Source of the DNA: Duncaniella sp.
GTDB lineage: Bacteria > Bacteroidota > Bacteroidia > Bacteroidales > Muribaculaceae
Assembly (NCBI GenBank): GCA_023664955.1
Contig: JAMPEV010000003.1
Location: 1 to 57,978 of the forward strand
DNA: 57,978 nucleotides
Direction: 5' to 3'
The notes beneath the pieces were generated by a model. It saw nothing but the letters and a program-made list of their open reading frames with translations. It made no database searches and was not told where the DNA came from. Of the stretch, positions 1 to 8,224 are shown in pieces. The number at the start of each line of letters is the position of its first letter. The first letter of the stretch is position 1. The position numbers and the translations under genes were made by a program.

Positions 1-333
1 GGGGTCACTTGGCTTCACTGCGAATACTATGAAAATAATCCAGCCAATCAAGGGTATGAGATTGATAAGCACCCACCAACCTGAACGGTTAGTATCGTGC
101 ATACGACGGACGCCAAGCCCCAAGCTCGGCAATAGAAGAGCCAATTCAACGACACCATTCACAATCATGAGGGTATTATTCTTTAAAATGAGGCTGATAA
201 TGGCACTGATAATGAAAGTGAAGAGTACAAACCACCAGTACTCAGAGAGTGATGCGCGACCGTTGAAGTTGCAATAGTTCTCGGTGAGTGCGCGCTTCAC
301 AGCTTCACCGAATGTTAGTTGTCTTTGATACAT
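1..333 (-). CDS. DUF805 family inner-membrane protein (C-terminus cut by window)
   Basis: The minus frame is open from an ATG at 333 to the window edge (111 codons, no stop), so the C-terminus is missing. The N-terminus reads MYQRQLTFGEAVKRALTENY and continues into a NFNGRASLSEYWWF block, then two or three hydrophobic segments and a GVRRMHDTNRSGWW motif. The (G)RxSRxEYW-like block and the RRxHDxxxSGWW motif are the signatures of DUF805, a small polytopic membrane family of unknown biochemical role. Divergent from the GH43 gene across a 167-nt spacer. Confidence 0.85.
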   Translation of the reverse strand, partial: MYQRQLTFGEAVKRALTENYCNFNGRASLSEYWWFVLFTFIISAIISLILKNNTLMIVNGVVELALLLPSLGLGVRRMHDTNRSGWWVLINLIPLIGWIIFIVFAVKPSDP

Positions 334-432
334 AATTAGTTGGTTTAATAAGAATAATCTCTTTTTTTGCAAAGATATGAAAAATTACTATTTAATGGTC
401 AATTATAACAACAAAAATAACCTCAATAATGA

Positions 433-462
433 TTTGATAAGTGATATAAATCCCTAAATTTG
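433..462 (+). promoter_or_regulatory. Bacteroidota-type promoter for the GH43 gene
   Basis: TTTG at 433-436 and TAAATTTG at 455-462 are separated by 18 nt, close to the -33 TTTG / -7 TAnnTTTG consensus of the Bacteroidota primary sigma factor. Transcription would start near 469, giving a leader of about 30 nt before the ATG at 501. Confidence 0.6.
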
Positions 463-500
463 CAAAAAGTAACAATCACTCAAAACAAATCTATATCATT

Positions 501-2120
501 ATGTGCAAGATTAATTGCGGGTTCATGAAACCGCTAATATGTGCGTTTGGCATCGGGATGCTTGGCTCTGTGTCAAGCATGCTTGCAGTCAACCCCATCC
601 TGCCCCTTTGGGAATATATCCCTGACGGCGAACCTTACGTGTTTGAGGATCCTGACAACCCCGGATCATATCGTGTGTATCTTTACGGTTCACATGACTC
701 CGAAAAGACACAATATTGCGGACGCGAACAGGTGGTGTGGTCAGCACCCATTAACGATCTCAACAACTGGCGTTACGACGGCATAATCTTTGAGTCGGCT
801 CTCGATGCTAACGGTGACCCCATTCATCCCGACGGTGCCGGCGATATTCTTTATGCTCCTGACGTGGCTGTAATGGTGGGGAAGGATGGTAAAAAAACAT
901 ATTATCTATATCCCAATAATCAGGGCGGAGGACGAAACGGCATGGTGGCTAAGAGCGACCGCCCCGATGGTCCATTCGTGGTGATTAATTGGGACAAAGA
1001 AAACCCAAAGGAGACCGACGGAGTGCTGGAATTCGATCCGGCAGTATTCGTTGATGACGATGGGAAAGTGTATGGCTACTGGGGATTTGACCGCTCTTAC
1101 GGAGCCCAACTCAATCCCGAAACTATGGCGACAGTTATGCCGGGCACCGAGATTGTGGAGGATATGATCAGCGGACGCCATCAGGAAGGAGATTTCCGTT
1201 TCTTCGAGGCTTCATCAATTCGTAAAATCAAGGACAAATATGTGTTCATCTACAGTCGCTGGACCGGCGAAGGTGAATTTGGTCTGTATGGTAGCAACTA
1301 CACCTTGGCTTACGCCTACAGTGACAGTCCATTAGGACCGTTCACCTACGGTGGCACAATCATCGACGGACGCGCTCGTGGCGAGGATGAGAATGCCAAC
1401 GTCATCCCCACAGCTACACCCTTCGGAAACACCCACGGCAGCATTGCTGAGATTGATGGCAAATGGTATGTGTTCTACCACCGACAGAGTGGCACAGACG
1501 AATATGCCCGCCAAGCTATGGCCGCGCCAATCGAGGTGGCAGTAGAGGAAGGTCCCGGCGGCAAAGTAGTGATTTCGGAAGCCGAATATACTTCGGAAGG
1601 GTTTGAAACCGACGGATTGGATCCGTTCAAAAGATACTCCGCAGGCATAATGTGCTACTACACCGGCGATGGCATCGCTTCGCATAATTATCCTTACGTG
1701 AAATTCACCGGTTCATACGTGCAGCCTTTCTATGGCGATTACCTGAAATTCAGAGAGCCGTACAATCCCCGTTACAACCGTAATATCGTGGTAAATAATG
1801 TCAATAATGCCACTATCGGTTATAAGTATTTCAACCTCGACAATATGGACACCGATGCCGATTTGATTCTTGCGCTCAAGCCGTTAGGGATTGATGGCAA
1901 CATCGATGTGATGATTGACAGCCCATGGGAAAGTAAAGGAGGAAAGAAAATCGGTTCGCTCGCTATCTCCAAGGATGCTCCCCAGGAAACCGTTGACATG
2001 ACAGTAAAAACTACCGGGCTTAAAGGTGAGAAAGGGAAACACGCCCTATATCTGAAATTCACTTCACCCGAGGAGAATAAATCTATTTGTGACCTCTACG
2101 AACTTCAGTTCAAGAAATAG
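501..2120 (+). CDS. Secreted glycoside hydrolase family 43 with C-terminal CBM6-like domain
   Basis: 539 aa. The N-terminus has a hydrophobic stretch (residues about 10-30) consistent with a signal peptide; an alternative start is Met9. Residues about 38-345 form a GH43 five-bladed propeller: the base region lies near D50 (PYVFEDPDNPGSY followed by YGSHD), the pKa-modulating Asp near 179 (EFDPAVFVDDDGKVYGYWG), the general acid near E236 (FEASSIRKI), and a His at about 312 in GNTHGSIAEIDGKWYVFYHR. The last 130 residues look like a CBM6-type beta-sandwich (YKYFNL near 445, then GKHALYLKF). GH43 members are mostly arabinofuranosidases, xylosidases or arabinanases; the substrate cannot be read from the sequence. 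It stands alone, without neighbouring SusC/D. Confidence 0.88.
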   Translation: MCKINCGFMKPLICAFGIGMLGSVSSMLAVNPILPLWEYIPDGEPYVFEDPDNPGSYRVYLYGSHDSEKTQYCGREQVVWSAPINDLNNWRYDGIIFESALDANGDPIHPDGAGDILYAPDVAVMVGKDGKKTYYLYPNNQGGGRNGMVAKSDRPDGPFVVINWDKENPKETDGVLEFDPAVFVDDDGKVYGYWGFDRSYGAQLNPETMATVMPGTEIVEDMISGRHQEGDFRFFEASSIRKIKDKYVFIYSRWTGEGEFGLYGSNYTLAYAYSDSPLGPFTYGGTIIDGRARGEDENANVIPTATPFGNTHGSIAEIDGKWYVFYHRQSGTDEYARQAMAAPIEVAVEEGPGGKVVISEAEYTSEGFETDGLDPFKRYSAGIMCYYTGDGIASHNYPYVKFTGSYVQPFYGDYLKFREPYNPRYNRNIVVNNVNNATIGYKYFNLDNMDTDADLILALKPLGIDGNIDVMIDSPWESKGGKKIGSLAISKDAPQETVDMTVKTTGLKGEKGKHALYLKFTSPEENKSICDLYELQFKK

Positions 2121-2128
2121 CATCACAC

Positions 2129-2500
2129 TTAATATCCATTGAACAATGTGGGGTAGAACGCATCGGGGATGTGTTCTACCTCATAATTTTGCTCACTACC
2201 GATTACTATCAGGATATCGAATTGAGGCTCGTGAGGCACGTCAAACATACGTATATAAGTATCAGCAGCCCTCACCATTCTCATTCTCTTCTTCCTGTCT
2301 ATGGCATCAGCCGGGTCCGTGACATGGGTGGAACGGGTCTTAACCTCAACGAAACATATCCTATTATCTTTCAGGACTATGAGGTCTATTTCCACATTGC
2401 CGACACGCACATTTTCAGCCACAATGGCATAGCCGGAGGCAATGAAATATTCACGTGCCACCGCCTCTCCCCATTTACCAAGCTCGTTGTGATATGCCAT
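2129..2500 (-). CDS. yraN: YraN/UPF0102 family nuclease-like protein
   Basis: 123 aa, the usual length of the family. It has the restriction-endonuclease-like core: LGKWGEAVAREYF near the N-terminus, then NVEIDLIVLKDNRICFVEVKTR, which carries the conserved Asp and the ExK pair. UPF0102 proteins are widespread and presumed nucleic-acid enzymes; no firm function is known. It lies 26 nt downstream of obgE on the same strand. Confidence 0.9.
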   Translation of the reverse strand: MAYHNELGKWGEAVAREYFIASGYAIVAENVRVGNVEIDLIVLKDNRICFVEVKTRSTHVTDPADAIDRKKRMRMVRAADTYIRMFDVPHEPQFDILIVIGSEQNYEVEHIPDAFYPTLFNGY

Positions 2501-2526
2501 TAGTTATAATGCCGATAGTGTCAGTA

Positions 2527-3747
2527 TTATTCTTTTTCGGGGTCATCGTAAAATCCTTCATCATCAGCCACTTCATAGCCGCCGGCATCGTAGTCATCGT
2601 CATCTCCGTAGTCTTCATCGAAGTCATCGTCATATTCCTCATCGTCATTGCCGGGAGTGGGAACATTTTCAAAGATGAATTCATCCTCTTCTCGTACACG
2701 ATGATGGCCGTCGAGTGGACGGTGAGTGATTGGATTAACCTCGATGCGGTTACGCTCATCGGTGATTTCACCCCAAAGGATATCCTTCAAATCTGTTATT
2801 CCGTAGCCGGTTACAGCAGAGATAAACACATGAGGAATTCCCGCGGGCAGAGTTTTTTCCAACTCCTGCATGAGCTCATCGTCAAGCATATCACTCTTAG
2901 AGATGGCAAGGATGCGCGGCTTGTCGGCAAGTTGAGGATTGAATTGTTCGAGTTCGCGGACAAGAATGTCATATTGAGCCTTAATATCATCAGCATCAGC
3001 AGGAACCATAAACAATAGCACAGCGTTACGCTCGATATGGCGCAAGAATCGCAATCCCAAGCCCTTGCCTTCACTGGCTCCCTCGATAATACCGGGAATA
3101 TCTGCCATGACAAACGATTTGTCGCCTCGATAGGACACAATACCCAGTTGAGGCTCCATAGTGGTAAATGGATAGTCGGCAATCTTCGGTCGTGCGGCTG
3201 AAATTGCTGATAAAAGGGTAGATTTTCCGGCATTAGGGAATCCAACAAGACCGACATCGGCAAGCAGTTTCAACTCCAAAATGATACTCCTTTCAATGGC
3301 CGGTTCTCCAGGTTGGGCATAACGAGGAGTTCGGTTGGTGGCACTTTTGAAATGCCAATTGCCAAGGCCACCACGACCGCCGCGAAGCAATTTCACTTCT
3401 TCGCCATCGTAAGTAACTTCACAGAGGAATTCACCGGTTTCAGCGTCAAACACTACTGTGCCGCATGGAACGTCAACGATAACATCCTCACCATCCTTGC
3501 CAAACGACCTGCCGCCGGAGCCGCTTTGTCCATTCCCGGCAAAGATATGGCGACGATATCGTAATGGCAACAGTGTCCACATATGGCTATTGCCGCGAAG
3601 AATAATGTGTCCACCGCGGCCACCGTCACCCCCGTCCGGTCCACCTTTGGGGATATACTTTGCGCGATAGAAATGACGAGAGCCGGCACCACCTTTGCCA
3701 GAACGGCAAAGCACCTTTACATAGTCTATGAAGTTGGAATCAGCCAT
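2527..3747 (-). CDS. obgE: GTPase Obg/CgtA
   Basis: 406 aa. The Gly-rich Obg fold spans about 1-158 ([25 protein letters not shown]). It is followed by the GTPase domain with G1 GFPNAGKS, G3 DIPGI and a G4 that reads SKSD rather than NKxD, then SA(V)xG as G5. Obg proteins act in late 50S subunit maturation and stringent-response control. The C-terminal 60 residues are an Asp/Glu/Tyr-rich low-complexity tail ([15 protein letters not shown]) in place of an OCT domain. The start follows from the conserved N-terminal [17 protein letters not shown]. Confidence 0.96.
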   Translation of the reverse strand: MADSNFIDYVKVLCRSGKGGAGSRHFYRAKYIPKGGPDGGDGGRGGHIILRGNSHMWTLLPLRYRRHIFAGNGQSGSGGRSFGKDGEDVIVDVPCGTVVFDAETGEFLCEVTYDGEEVKLLRGGRGGLGNWHFKSATNRTPRYAQPGEPAIERSIILELKLLADVGLVGFPNAGKSTLLSAISAARPKIADYPFTTMEPQLGIVSYRGDKSFVMADIPGIIEGASEGKGLGLRFLRHIERNAVLLFMVPADADDIKAQYDILVRELEQFNPQLADKPRILAISKSDMLDDELMQELEKTLPAGIPHVFISAVTGYGITDLKDILWGEITDERNRIEVNPITHRPLDGHHRVREEDEFIFENVPTPGNDDEEYDDDFDEDYGDDDDYDAGGYEVADDEGFYDDPEKE

Positions 3748-3867
3748 GACTGAAATTGATTTTAAATTGATGATTATAGGAGGGAAAATCTCTTTGAAAT
3801 ATGATGCTACGAGCCAGCTTATGAACAGTCATATTGACAGGCAGGAGCTATTTTATTGATATAACAA

Positions 3868-4920
3868 TCATGAATGGGAAAAAGTCATCTGCACATGCTT
3901 CATTAATTCTTTGGCGTGATTGAAGTCAGTGGGCGAGCCTATGTCAATCCATGTGCCATTGATAGGAAAGTAGGTTACTTTTTTTCCGGCGGCTATCGCA
4001 TACTCTATAAGGTCAGTGGCATCGGTGCGCTCATCGGGTGAAAGTCCTCTAAGCAACTCGTTGGCAATTATATATATTCCGGCATTAGCATAGTATGAAT
4101 ATGACGGTTTCTCCTCCAAGCTACGAACCTCCGAACCTTCCGTGGCCAGGATTGCGTAAGGTACAGAGACATTATAAGGCACAGCGGCGATTGTTATATC
4201 AGCTTTTTCGGCAACATGCCGAATGTACATATCTTCAAATGAAATAGAGGTGAGAAGGTCGGAATTCATCACGATGGTGTCGCCGGTGGCGGGCAGGTCG
4301 ACGAGCGATGCCGACCCGATGGTGCCCAAAGGTTTATCCTCCTTGACACATTTCACATTTACCCCGGCTACCGGTGTGGAGAAATGCTTTTCGAGCTGTT
4401 CGGCGAGATAATTAGTGGTGACGTATATATCTTCAATTCCCACTCCGGCAAGGGCTTCAATATTATAGTCGATTATGGCTTTATCGCCAATTTTTAGAAG
4501 CGGTTTAGGGGTGTTAAACGTGAGCGGGCGCAGACGTTCGCCTTTACCTCCGGCCATGAGTAGCGCGCTCACCGGGAGAATAGTCCCAGTAATGCGAGTG
4601 TCAATAATTCGTCGCACTTTCCCCTCAGCATCAAGCACCGGTATAAGTTTCAACCCGATCATACGCATCTCACGAAGAGCGCCGACATCTACCTTGTCCT
4701 CCTTCAAGAACCTGAAATTACGATGCATAGCGGCAGTGACCGGAGCTTCAAGTGACACTCCGCTAATCAGTGCGCGACGCACATCCCCGTCGGTCAGAGT
4801 TCCTGCCATCACACCCGAATCGTCAGTGACAAGGAGTGTCATCACTTCCCCAGACAGTGCGTTGAGATGATGCAGAGCTGTGAGAAGTGTCGTTTTTTCG
4901 TTGATAAGATGCTTATCCAT
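3868..4920 (-). CDS. CBS-domain sugar nucleotidyltransferase (PtmE/GlmU-N-like)
   Basis: 350 aa. Two CBS motifs occupy about 1-115 (TDGDVRRALISG is the typical CBS block). A nucleotidyltransferase domain follows, with the signature LMAGGKGERLRPLTFNTPKPLL at about 121-142 and metal-binding NSD. The CBS-NTP_transferase order matches PtmE, the glucosamine-1-phosphate guanylyltransferase of the Campylobacter legionaminic acid pathway. Adjacency to NeuA-like and NeuC-like genes (13-nt gap to the former) supports a role in making an activated nonulosonic acid or a precursor sugar nucleotide. Whether the nucleotide is GTP, CTP or dTTP cannot be read directly. Confidence 0.82.
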   Translation of the reverse strand: MDKHLINEKTTLLTALHHLNALSGEVMTLLVTDDSGVMAGTLTDGDVRRALISGVSLEAPVTAAMHRNFRFLKEDKVDVGALREMRMIGLKLIPVLDAEGKVRRIIDTRITGTILPVSALLMAGGKGERLRPLTFNTPKPLLKIGDKAIIDYNIEALAGVGIEDIYVTTNYLAEQLEKHFSTPVAGVNVKCVKEDKPLGTIGSASLVDLPATGDTIVMNSDLLTSISFEDMYIRHVAEKADITIAAVPYNVSVPYAILATEGSEVRSLEEKPSYSYYANAGIYIIANELLRGLSPDERTDATDLIEYAIAAGKKVTYFPINGTWIDIGSPTDFNHAKELMKHVQMTFSHS

Positions 4921-4933
4921 AGATTATTTTCTT

Positions 4934-5632
4934 CTATTTATTTGCTTCCTTCATTAGCATTTCGGTAATTTTCCAGTCAATTGGCGTGTCAAGGTCGACG
5001 GATCTTGATCGAGGCATTTCGTAGGGAATCCTAACCGGAAACTCACCCAATCCCATTTTTCGGATTGAGTCAGGATTGATTACGTACACCGCACCATTGT
5101 ATTGCCATGCCTTAGGCACATCTTGACGGCGAGTGTATTTCCCGTCCCCTTTGGATATATGCAGACAGCCATCTTCACCGGTCTCAAAACAATCGTAATA
5201 GGGATTACAAGCGGCTTGAGTGACTGACACTACCATGTCTACCTCCGGACGGTAAAGCTTTATGCATCCCTCCACATCTTCCACAGTCCGCATGGGGGAA
5301 GTGGGTTGAAGGAGAATCACTTTATCATATACAATCCATTTGTGGTCAGCATAATCCATGGCATCAAGAATCACCTCACGGGAACCTACGGTGTCGCCAC
5401 CTAAAGCAGCCGGACGCCGATAATTCATTTTCAATCCGGTAAGCTCCGCCACATGACGAATTTCATCATCATCAGTTGACACTATGATATGAGAATCGGG
5501 AGCGAGAGCGCGAGCCACTTCGATTGAATAGTGTATGAGTGGCTTGCCACACAATTCTTTGATGTTTTTGCGTGGTATTCCTTTGCTACCACCTCGGGCA
5601 GGGATTATGAAAAGAGCATTGTTATCGGTCAT
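4934..5632 (-). CDS. neuA: CMP-nonulosonic acid synthetase (NeuA/LegF-like cytidylyltransferase)
   Basis: 232 aa from the ATG at 5632, chosen because the family motif IIPARGGSKGIPRKN then sits near the N-terminus; a start at 5674 would add 14 uncharacteristic residues inside the upstream gene. Other conserved blocks are KPLIHYSIEVA, VSTDDDEI, RPAALGGDT and LLQPTSPMR. The family transfers CMP from CTP to sialic, legionaminic or pseudaminic acids. The start overlaps the NeuC-like gene by 11 nt, indicating translational coupling. No NeuB/LegI condensing enzyme is found in the window. Confidence 0.88.
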   Translation of the reverse strand: MTDNNALFIIPARGGSKGIPRKNIKELCGKPLIHYSIEVARALAPDSHIIVSTDDDEIRHVAELTGLKMNYRRPAALGGDTVGSREVILDAMDYADHKWIVYDKVILLQPTSPMRTVEDVEGCIKLYRPEVDMVVSVTQAACNPYYDCFETGEDGCLHISKGDGKYTRRQDVPKAWQYNGAVYVINPDSIRKMGLGEFPVRIPYEMPRSRSVDLDTPIDWKITEMLMKEANK

Positions 5633-6773
5633 AAAATTTCTTTGTGCGAAGGGTTTCGATCGGTGTTTCTGCAATAGCTTCCACTATTTTGTGGAGTGTG
5701 TCGGCTTGGTAATATGGGTTGCTGCTTTGGATAGCACGTCGTTTACCTTCGTCGCTAAGAGCAAGCCTGATTGCAGCGGCAATTTCATCGGACAAGTCGC
5801 CACAATGTATCACACTGTCGCAACATAAACGCCCCTGCTGCCTCATTCCTATGTCCACGGTGGGTATTTTCATCGTCGGGACTTCGACAATGCCACTTGA
5901 GGAATTGCCCACAACTGCGCTGACATAGCGTAAAGCCGACAGATAGCGTTTCTTGCCAAGCGAGGGTATGACTTTAACCCTTTCCGGGTGTTTTCTGCCA
6001 TACTCCTCGATAAGGTCAATGATAACCTTACCGCGAGAATCGTTATTGGGATAAGTGATAATCACGTGTGACTCAGGGAATTTATCCAATGCCATTAATA
6101 AATTGGAACATCTCAGTGTCACATCCTCATCGTCGAGGGTGGCAGGGTGATAAGTGACGAGAAGTGATCCTTCCGGTAGCGAGAAGCCGATGGATGCTTC
6201 AAGCTCCTCACGGCTCATGGAAGGCTCACGTATAATGTTGTAGACACCTATTGCGCCGGTGTTTATGACTCGGATGGGCTCTTCCCCCATGGCGATAACT
6301 CGCTGGCGGTAGGGTTCGGTGGCTGTGAGATGAAGCGATGACATTTTAGTGATGGCATGACGGATTGAATCGTCAATCGCACCTTCGGAGATTTCTCCGC
6401 CTGCGATATGCACGATGGGTACGCGCATCATCATAGCAGCTGACGCTGTTGCAAGCATCTCAAAGCGATCGCCAAGTATCACAATCATGTCAGGCTTCAA
6501 CTGTTCGAGTGCCGCGGCCATCCCCGCCATGCAGGTCGACATAGCTTTGACAGTGCCTATGGGGGTGTCGGTGGTGTCATCCATGGTCACTTTTACAGGG
6601 TGGAATCCATCGGCTATAATCTCATTGATAGTGTTGCCATATCGAGGGAACAAGTGCATGTTTGTGGCGAGAATGGTCACATCGCAATCCTCCCTCTTGT
6701 TGAGGGCTTTTGCGATACAGCTGAGAAGTCCCCAGTCGGCACGTGTACCTGTTGCTATGGCTATTTTTCTCAT
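5622..6773 (-). CDS. neuC: UDP-GlcNAc 2-epimerase, hydrolysing (NeuC/LegG-like)
   Basis: 383 aa, the normal length. It has GTRADWG at the N-terminus, the GDRFEM and HIAGGEISEGAIDDSIRHA blocks typical of hydrolysing epimerases (yielding ManNAc or the diacetamido equivalent plus UDP), then TYHPATL and the C-terminal VVGNSSSGIVEVP nucleotide-binding motif. It is the first of three consecutive genes that together would supply a precursor hexosamine and CMP-activate a nonulosonic acid, presumably for a surface glycan. Whether it works on UDP-GlcNAc or UDP-diNAcBac cannot be told. Confidence 0.88.
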   Translation of the reverse strand: MRKIAIATGTRADWGLLSCIAKALNKREDCDVTILATNMHLFPRYGNTINEIIADGFHPVKVTMDDTTDTPIGTVKAMSTCMAGMAAALEQLKPDMIVILGDRFEMLATASAAMMMRVPIVHIAGGEISEGAIDDSIRHAITKMSSLHLTATEPYRQRVIAMGEEPIRVINTGAIGVYNIIREPSMSREELEASIGFSLPEGSLLVTYHPATLDDEDVTLRCSNLLMALDKFPESHVIITYPNNDSRGKVIIDLIEEYGRKHPERVKVIPSLGKKRYLSALRYVSAVVGNSSSGIVEVPTMKIPTVDIGMRQQGRLCCDSVIHCGDLSDEIAAAIRLALSDEGKRRAIQSSNPYYQADTLHKIVEAIAETPIETLRTKKFYDR

Positions 6774-6823
6774 GATTAAGTTGATATGCCTTGACCTTAC
6801 TTGACCTTAATAGATATATTATT

Positions 6824-7492
6824 CTAATACTCTCTTTCGCCGAATATGTTTGTGCCGACGCGTATCATGTTGGAACCCTCCTCAGCGGCAATTTCCCAGT
6901 CATGGCTCATCCCCATGCTTATGATGTTGAAGTCACTGTCAGTGGCAAAAACTGTTGATTTTAAGGCATAGAATGCCTGACGTATTTCACGAAAGTCTTG
7001 ACGAATGCGTGCCTCGTCATCTACATTTGACGCCATTCCCATGACACCGACTATCCTTATTCCGTCCAGTTCGGATAAAAGAGTTGTTGTGACCGTGTCA
7101 AGTAATTCCTCGGGGGTGAAGCCAAATTTGGTTTCCTCCTTTGCCACATGAAGCTGCATCAGCACGTCCGTAATCCGATTGAGTTTAAGTGACTCGCTGT
7201 TTATCAACCGAAGCAATCGCTCTGAGTCAACACTGTGGATAAGTGTGACGTAGGGGAGTATCTGACGCACTTTGTTGGTCTGTAAGTGTCCGATAAAGTG
7301 CCATCTTACATCCTTCGGCATTTGCTTGGCTTTTTCTATAAGCTCGTTGGCCCGGCTTTCGCCAAACATGCGCTGACCCTCATCGTAGGCTTCTTGCAGT
7401 GCTTCCAATGGATGAAATTTGGACACGGCAACTAATTCCACCCCTTGCGGAATGGTGCTTAGCAATTGCCGGAGATTTTCTTTTACTGACAT
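6824..7492 (-). CDS. YggS/PROSC family pyridoxal-phosphate homeostasis protein
   Basis: 222 aa. The PLP-binding Lys lies in LVAVSKFHP near residue 24. GESRANELIEKA, WHFIGHLQTNK, FGFTPEE and SMGMSHDWEIAAEEGSNMIRVGTNIFG are signature blocks of the single-domain alanine-racemase-like fold. The family controls free PLP levels and has no known catalytic activity. It lies 42 nt after DUF4494 and 50 nt before the NeuC-like gene. Confidence 0.94.
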   Translation of the reverse strand: MSVKENLRQLLSTIPQGVELVAVSKFHPLEALQEAYDEGQRMFGESRANELIEKAKQMPKDVRWHFIGHLQTNKVRQILPYVTLIHSVDSERLLRLINSESLKLNRITDVLMQLHVAKEETKFGFTPEELLDTVTTTLLSELDGIRIVGVMGMASNVDDEARIRQDFREIRQAFYALKSTVFATDSDFNIISMGMSHDWEIAAEEGSNMIRVGTNIFGEREY

Positions 7493-7534
7493 GTTGGAGC
7501 GATTTTTTTACCGTTTTGAGGTTGCTACAGCCTC

Positions 7535-7981
7535 TTATTCAGCACTCTTTTCGCCGCTTAGATTGGCGTCGTATACATCCATGATAAGAGTTTCCTGGAT
7601 GGTATTGATTTCAAAGTCAGCCATAGTGCCCTTCATGCCTTCCATGAAGTTGTCGTAAGCCTCTTTGAAACTGTCGGCCGACACGAGAATCTGGGAGATT
7701 GACTTTTTTTCCACGGCGGTCTTTTCATCGAGGGTGATGAATGCCACTTTCACGAGATACCATTTGTCACCGATTTTTTCACGGAATATTTCAGCGATTT
7801 TGGTGCGCTTTACTGCGGAAACAGAGAATTCGCTTGTGAAGTGAGCGATTTCTTCTGAGATGCGGGCTTCTGCCTCTGTGAATGAAAGGGCATCTACCAT
7901 ATAGGCCTCGGTAACTTTCTTTATCGAACCGTTATCCATTGTCTTATCGTAGCGGACCTTAGTTTCAAACCATTGTGCCAT
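7535..7981 (-). CDS. DUF4494 family protein
   Basis: 148 aa, cytoplasmic, no signal peptide. The N-terminus MAQWFETKVRYDK, the EAYMVDALSFTEAEARI block and the central RTKIAEIF...DKWYLVKVAFITLDEK match DUF4494, a short family almost confined to Bacteroidota with no known function. It is the first gene of the minus-strand group 7981-2129 and has a palindromic leader (see the entry at 8029-8082). Confidence 0.85.
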   Translation of the reverse strand: MAQWFETKVRYDKTMDNGSIKKVTEAYMVDALSFTEAEARISEEIAHFTSEFSVSAVKRTKIAEIFREKIGDKWYLVKVAFITLDEKTAVEKKSISQILVSADSFKEAYDNFMEGMKGTMADFEINTIQETLIMDVYDANLSGEKSAE

Positions 7982-8028
7982 AGTGATTATGCTTGATGTT
8001 TAAATTTTTATTCAGTTATTTTTGCAAA

Positions 8029-8082
8029 TGGACTGATTTAAATCAGTCCATTATCCCTGCGGGATATCACACCACAAAGATA
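8029..8082 (-). promoter_or_regulatory. Promoter -7 box and 22-bp palindrome in the DUF4494 leader
   Basis: On the minus strand TATCTTTG (8082-8075) matches the Bacteroidota -7 box; the -33 TTG (8101-8099) is closer than the usual spacing. Downstream, 8029-8050 is a perfect palindrome (TGGACTGATTT and its complement). It lies in the expected 5' leader, about 20 nt after the likely transcription start and 50 nt before the ATG, so it could be an RNA hairpin or a dimeric repressor site. Confidence 0.45.
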
Positions 8083-8152
8083 CAACATTTTTTTGAATCA
8101 ATGTTGGAGAACTCAACATTGTAACACACATATCCGATCACATATAAACCGA

Positions 8153-8188
8153 CATCCTCTCTCGAATTAATCAATTCGAAAGAGGATG
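8153..8188 (-). terminator. Hairpin downstream of the protease-serpin operon
   Basis: A 16-bp stem (CATCCTCTCTCGAATT and complement, one mismatch) with a 4-nt AATC loop ends 37 nt after the serpin stop codon. The following minus-strand sequence is only moderately U-rich, so it is a likely but imperfect intrinsic terminator. Confidence 0.6.
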
Positions 8189-8224
8189 CGAAATTATATA
8201 ACGACAAAAAGTGTCACTAATTCA

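Noticed and set aside
1332-1685. Antisense ORF within the GH43 gene
   Set aside because: One of many long frames on the opposite strand of high-quality coding regions; no signal, motif or promoter supports it.
2455-3018. Plus-strand ORF opposite obgE
   Set aside because: Its hydrophobic look arises from reading the acidic-tail codons in reverse complement; obgE on the other strand is certain.
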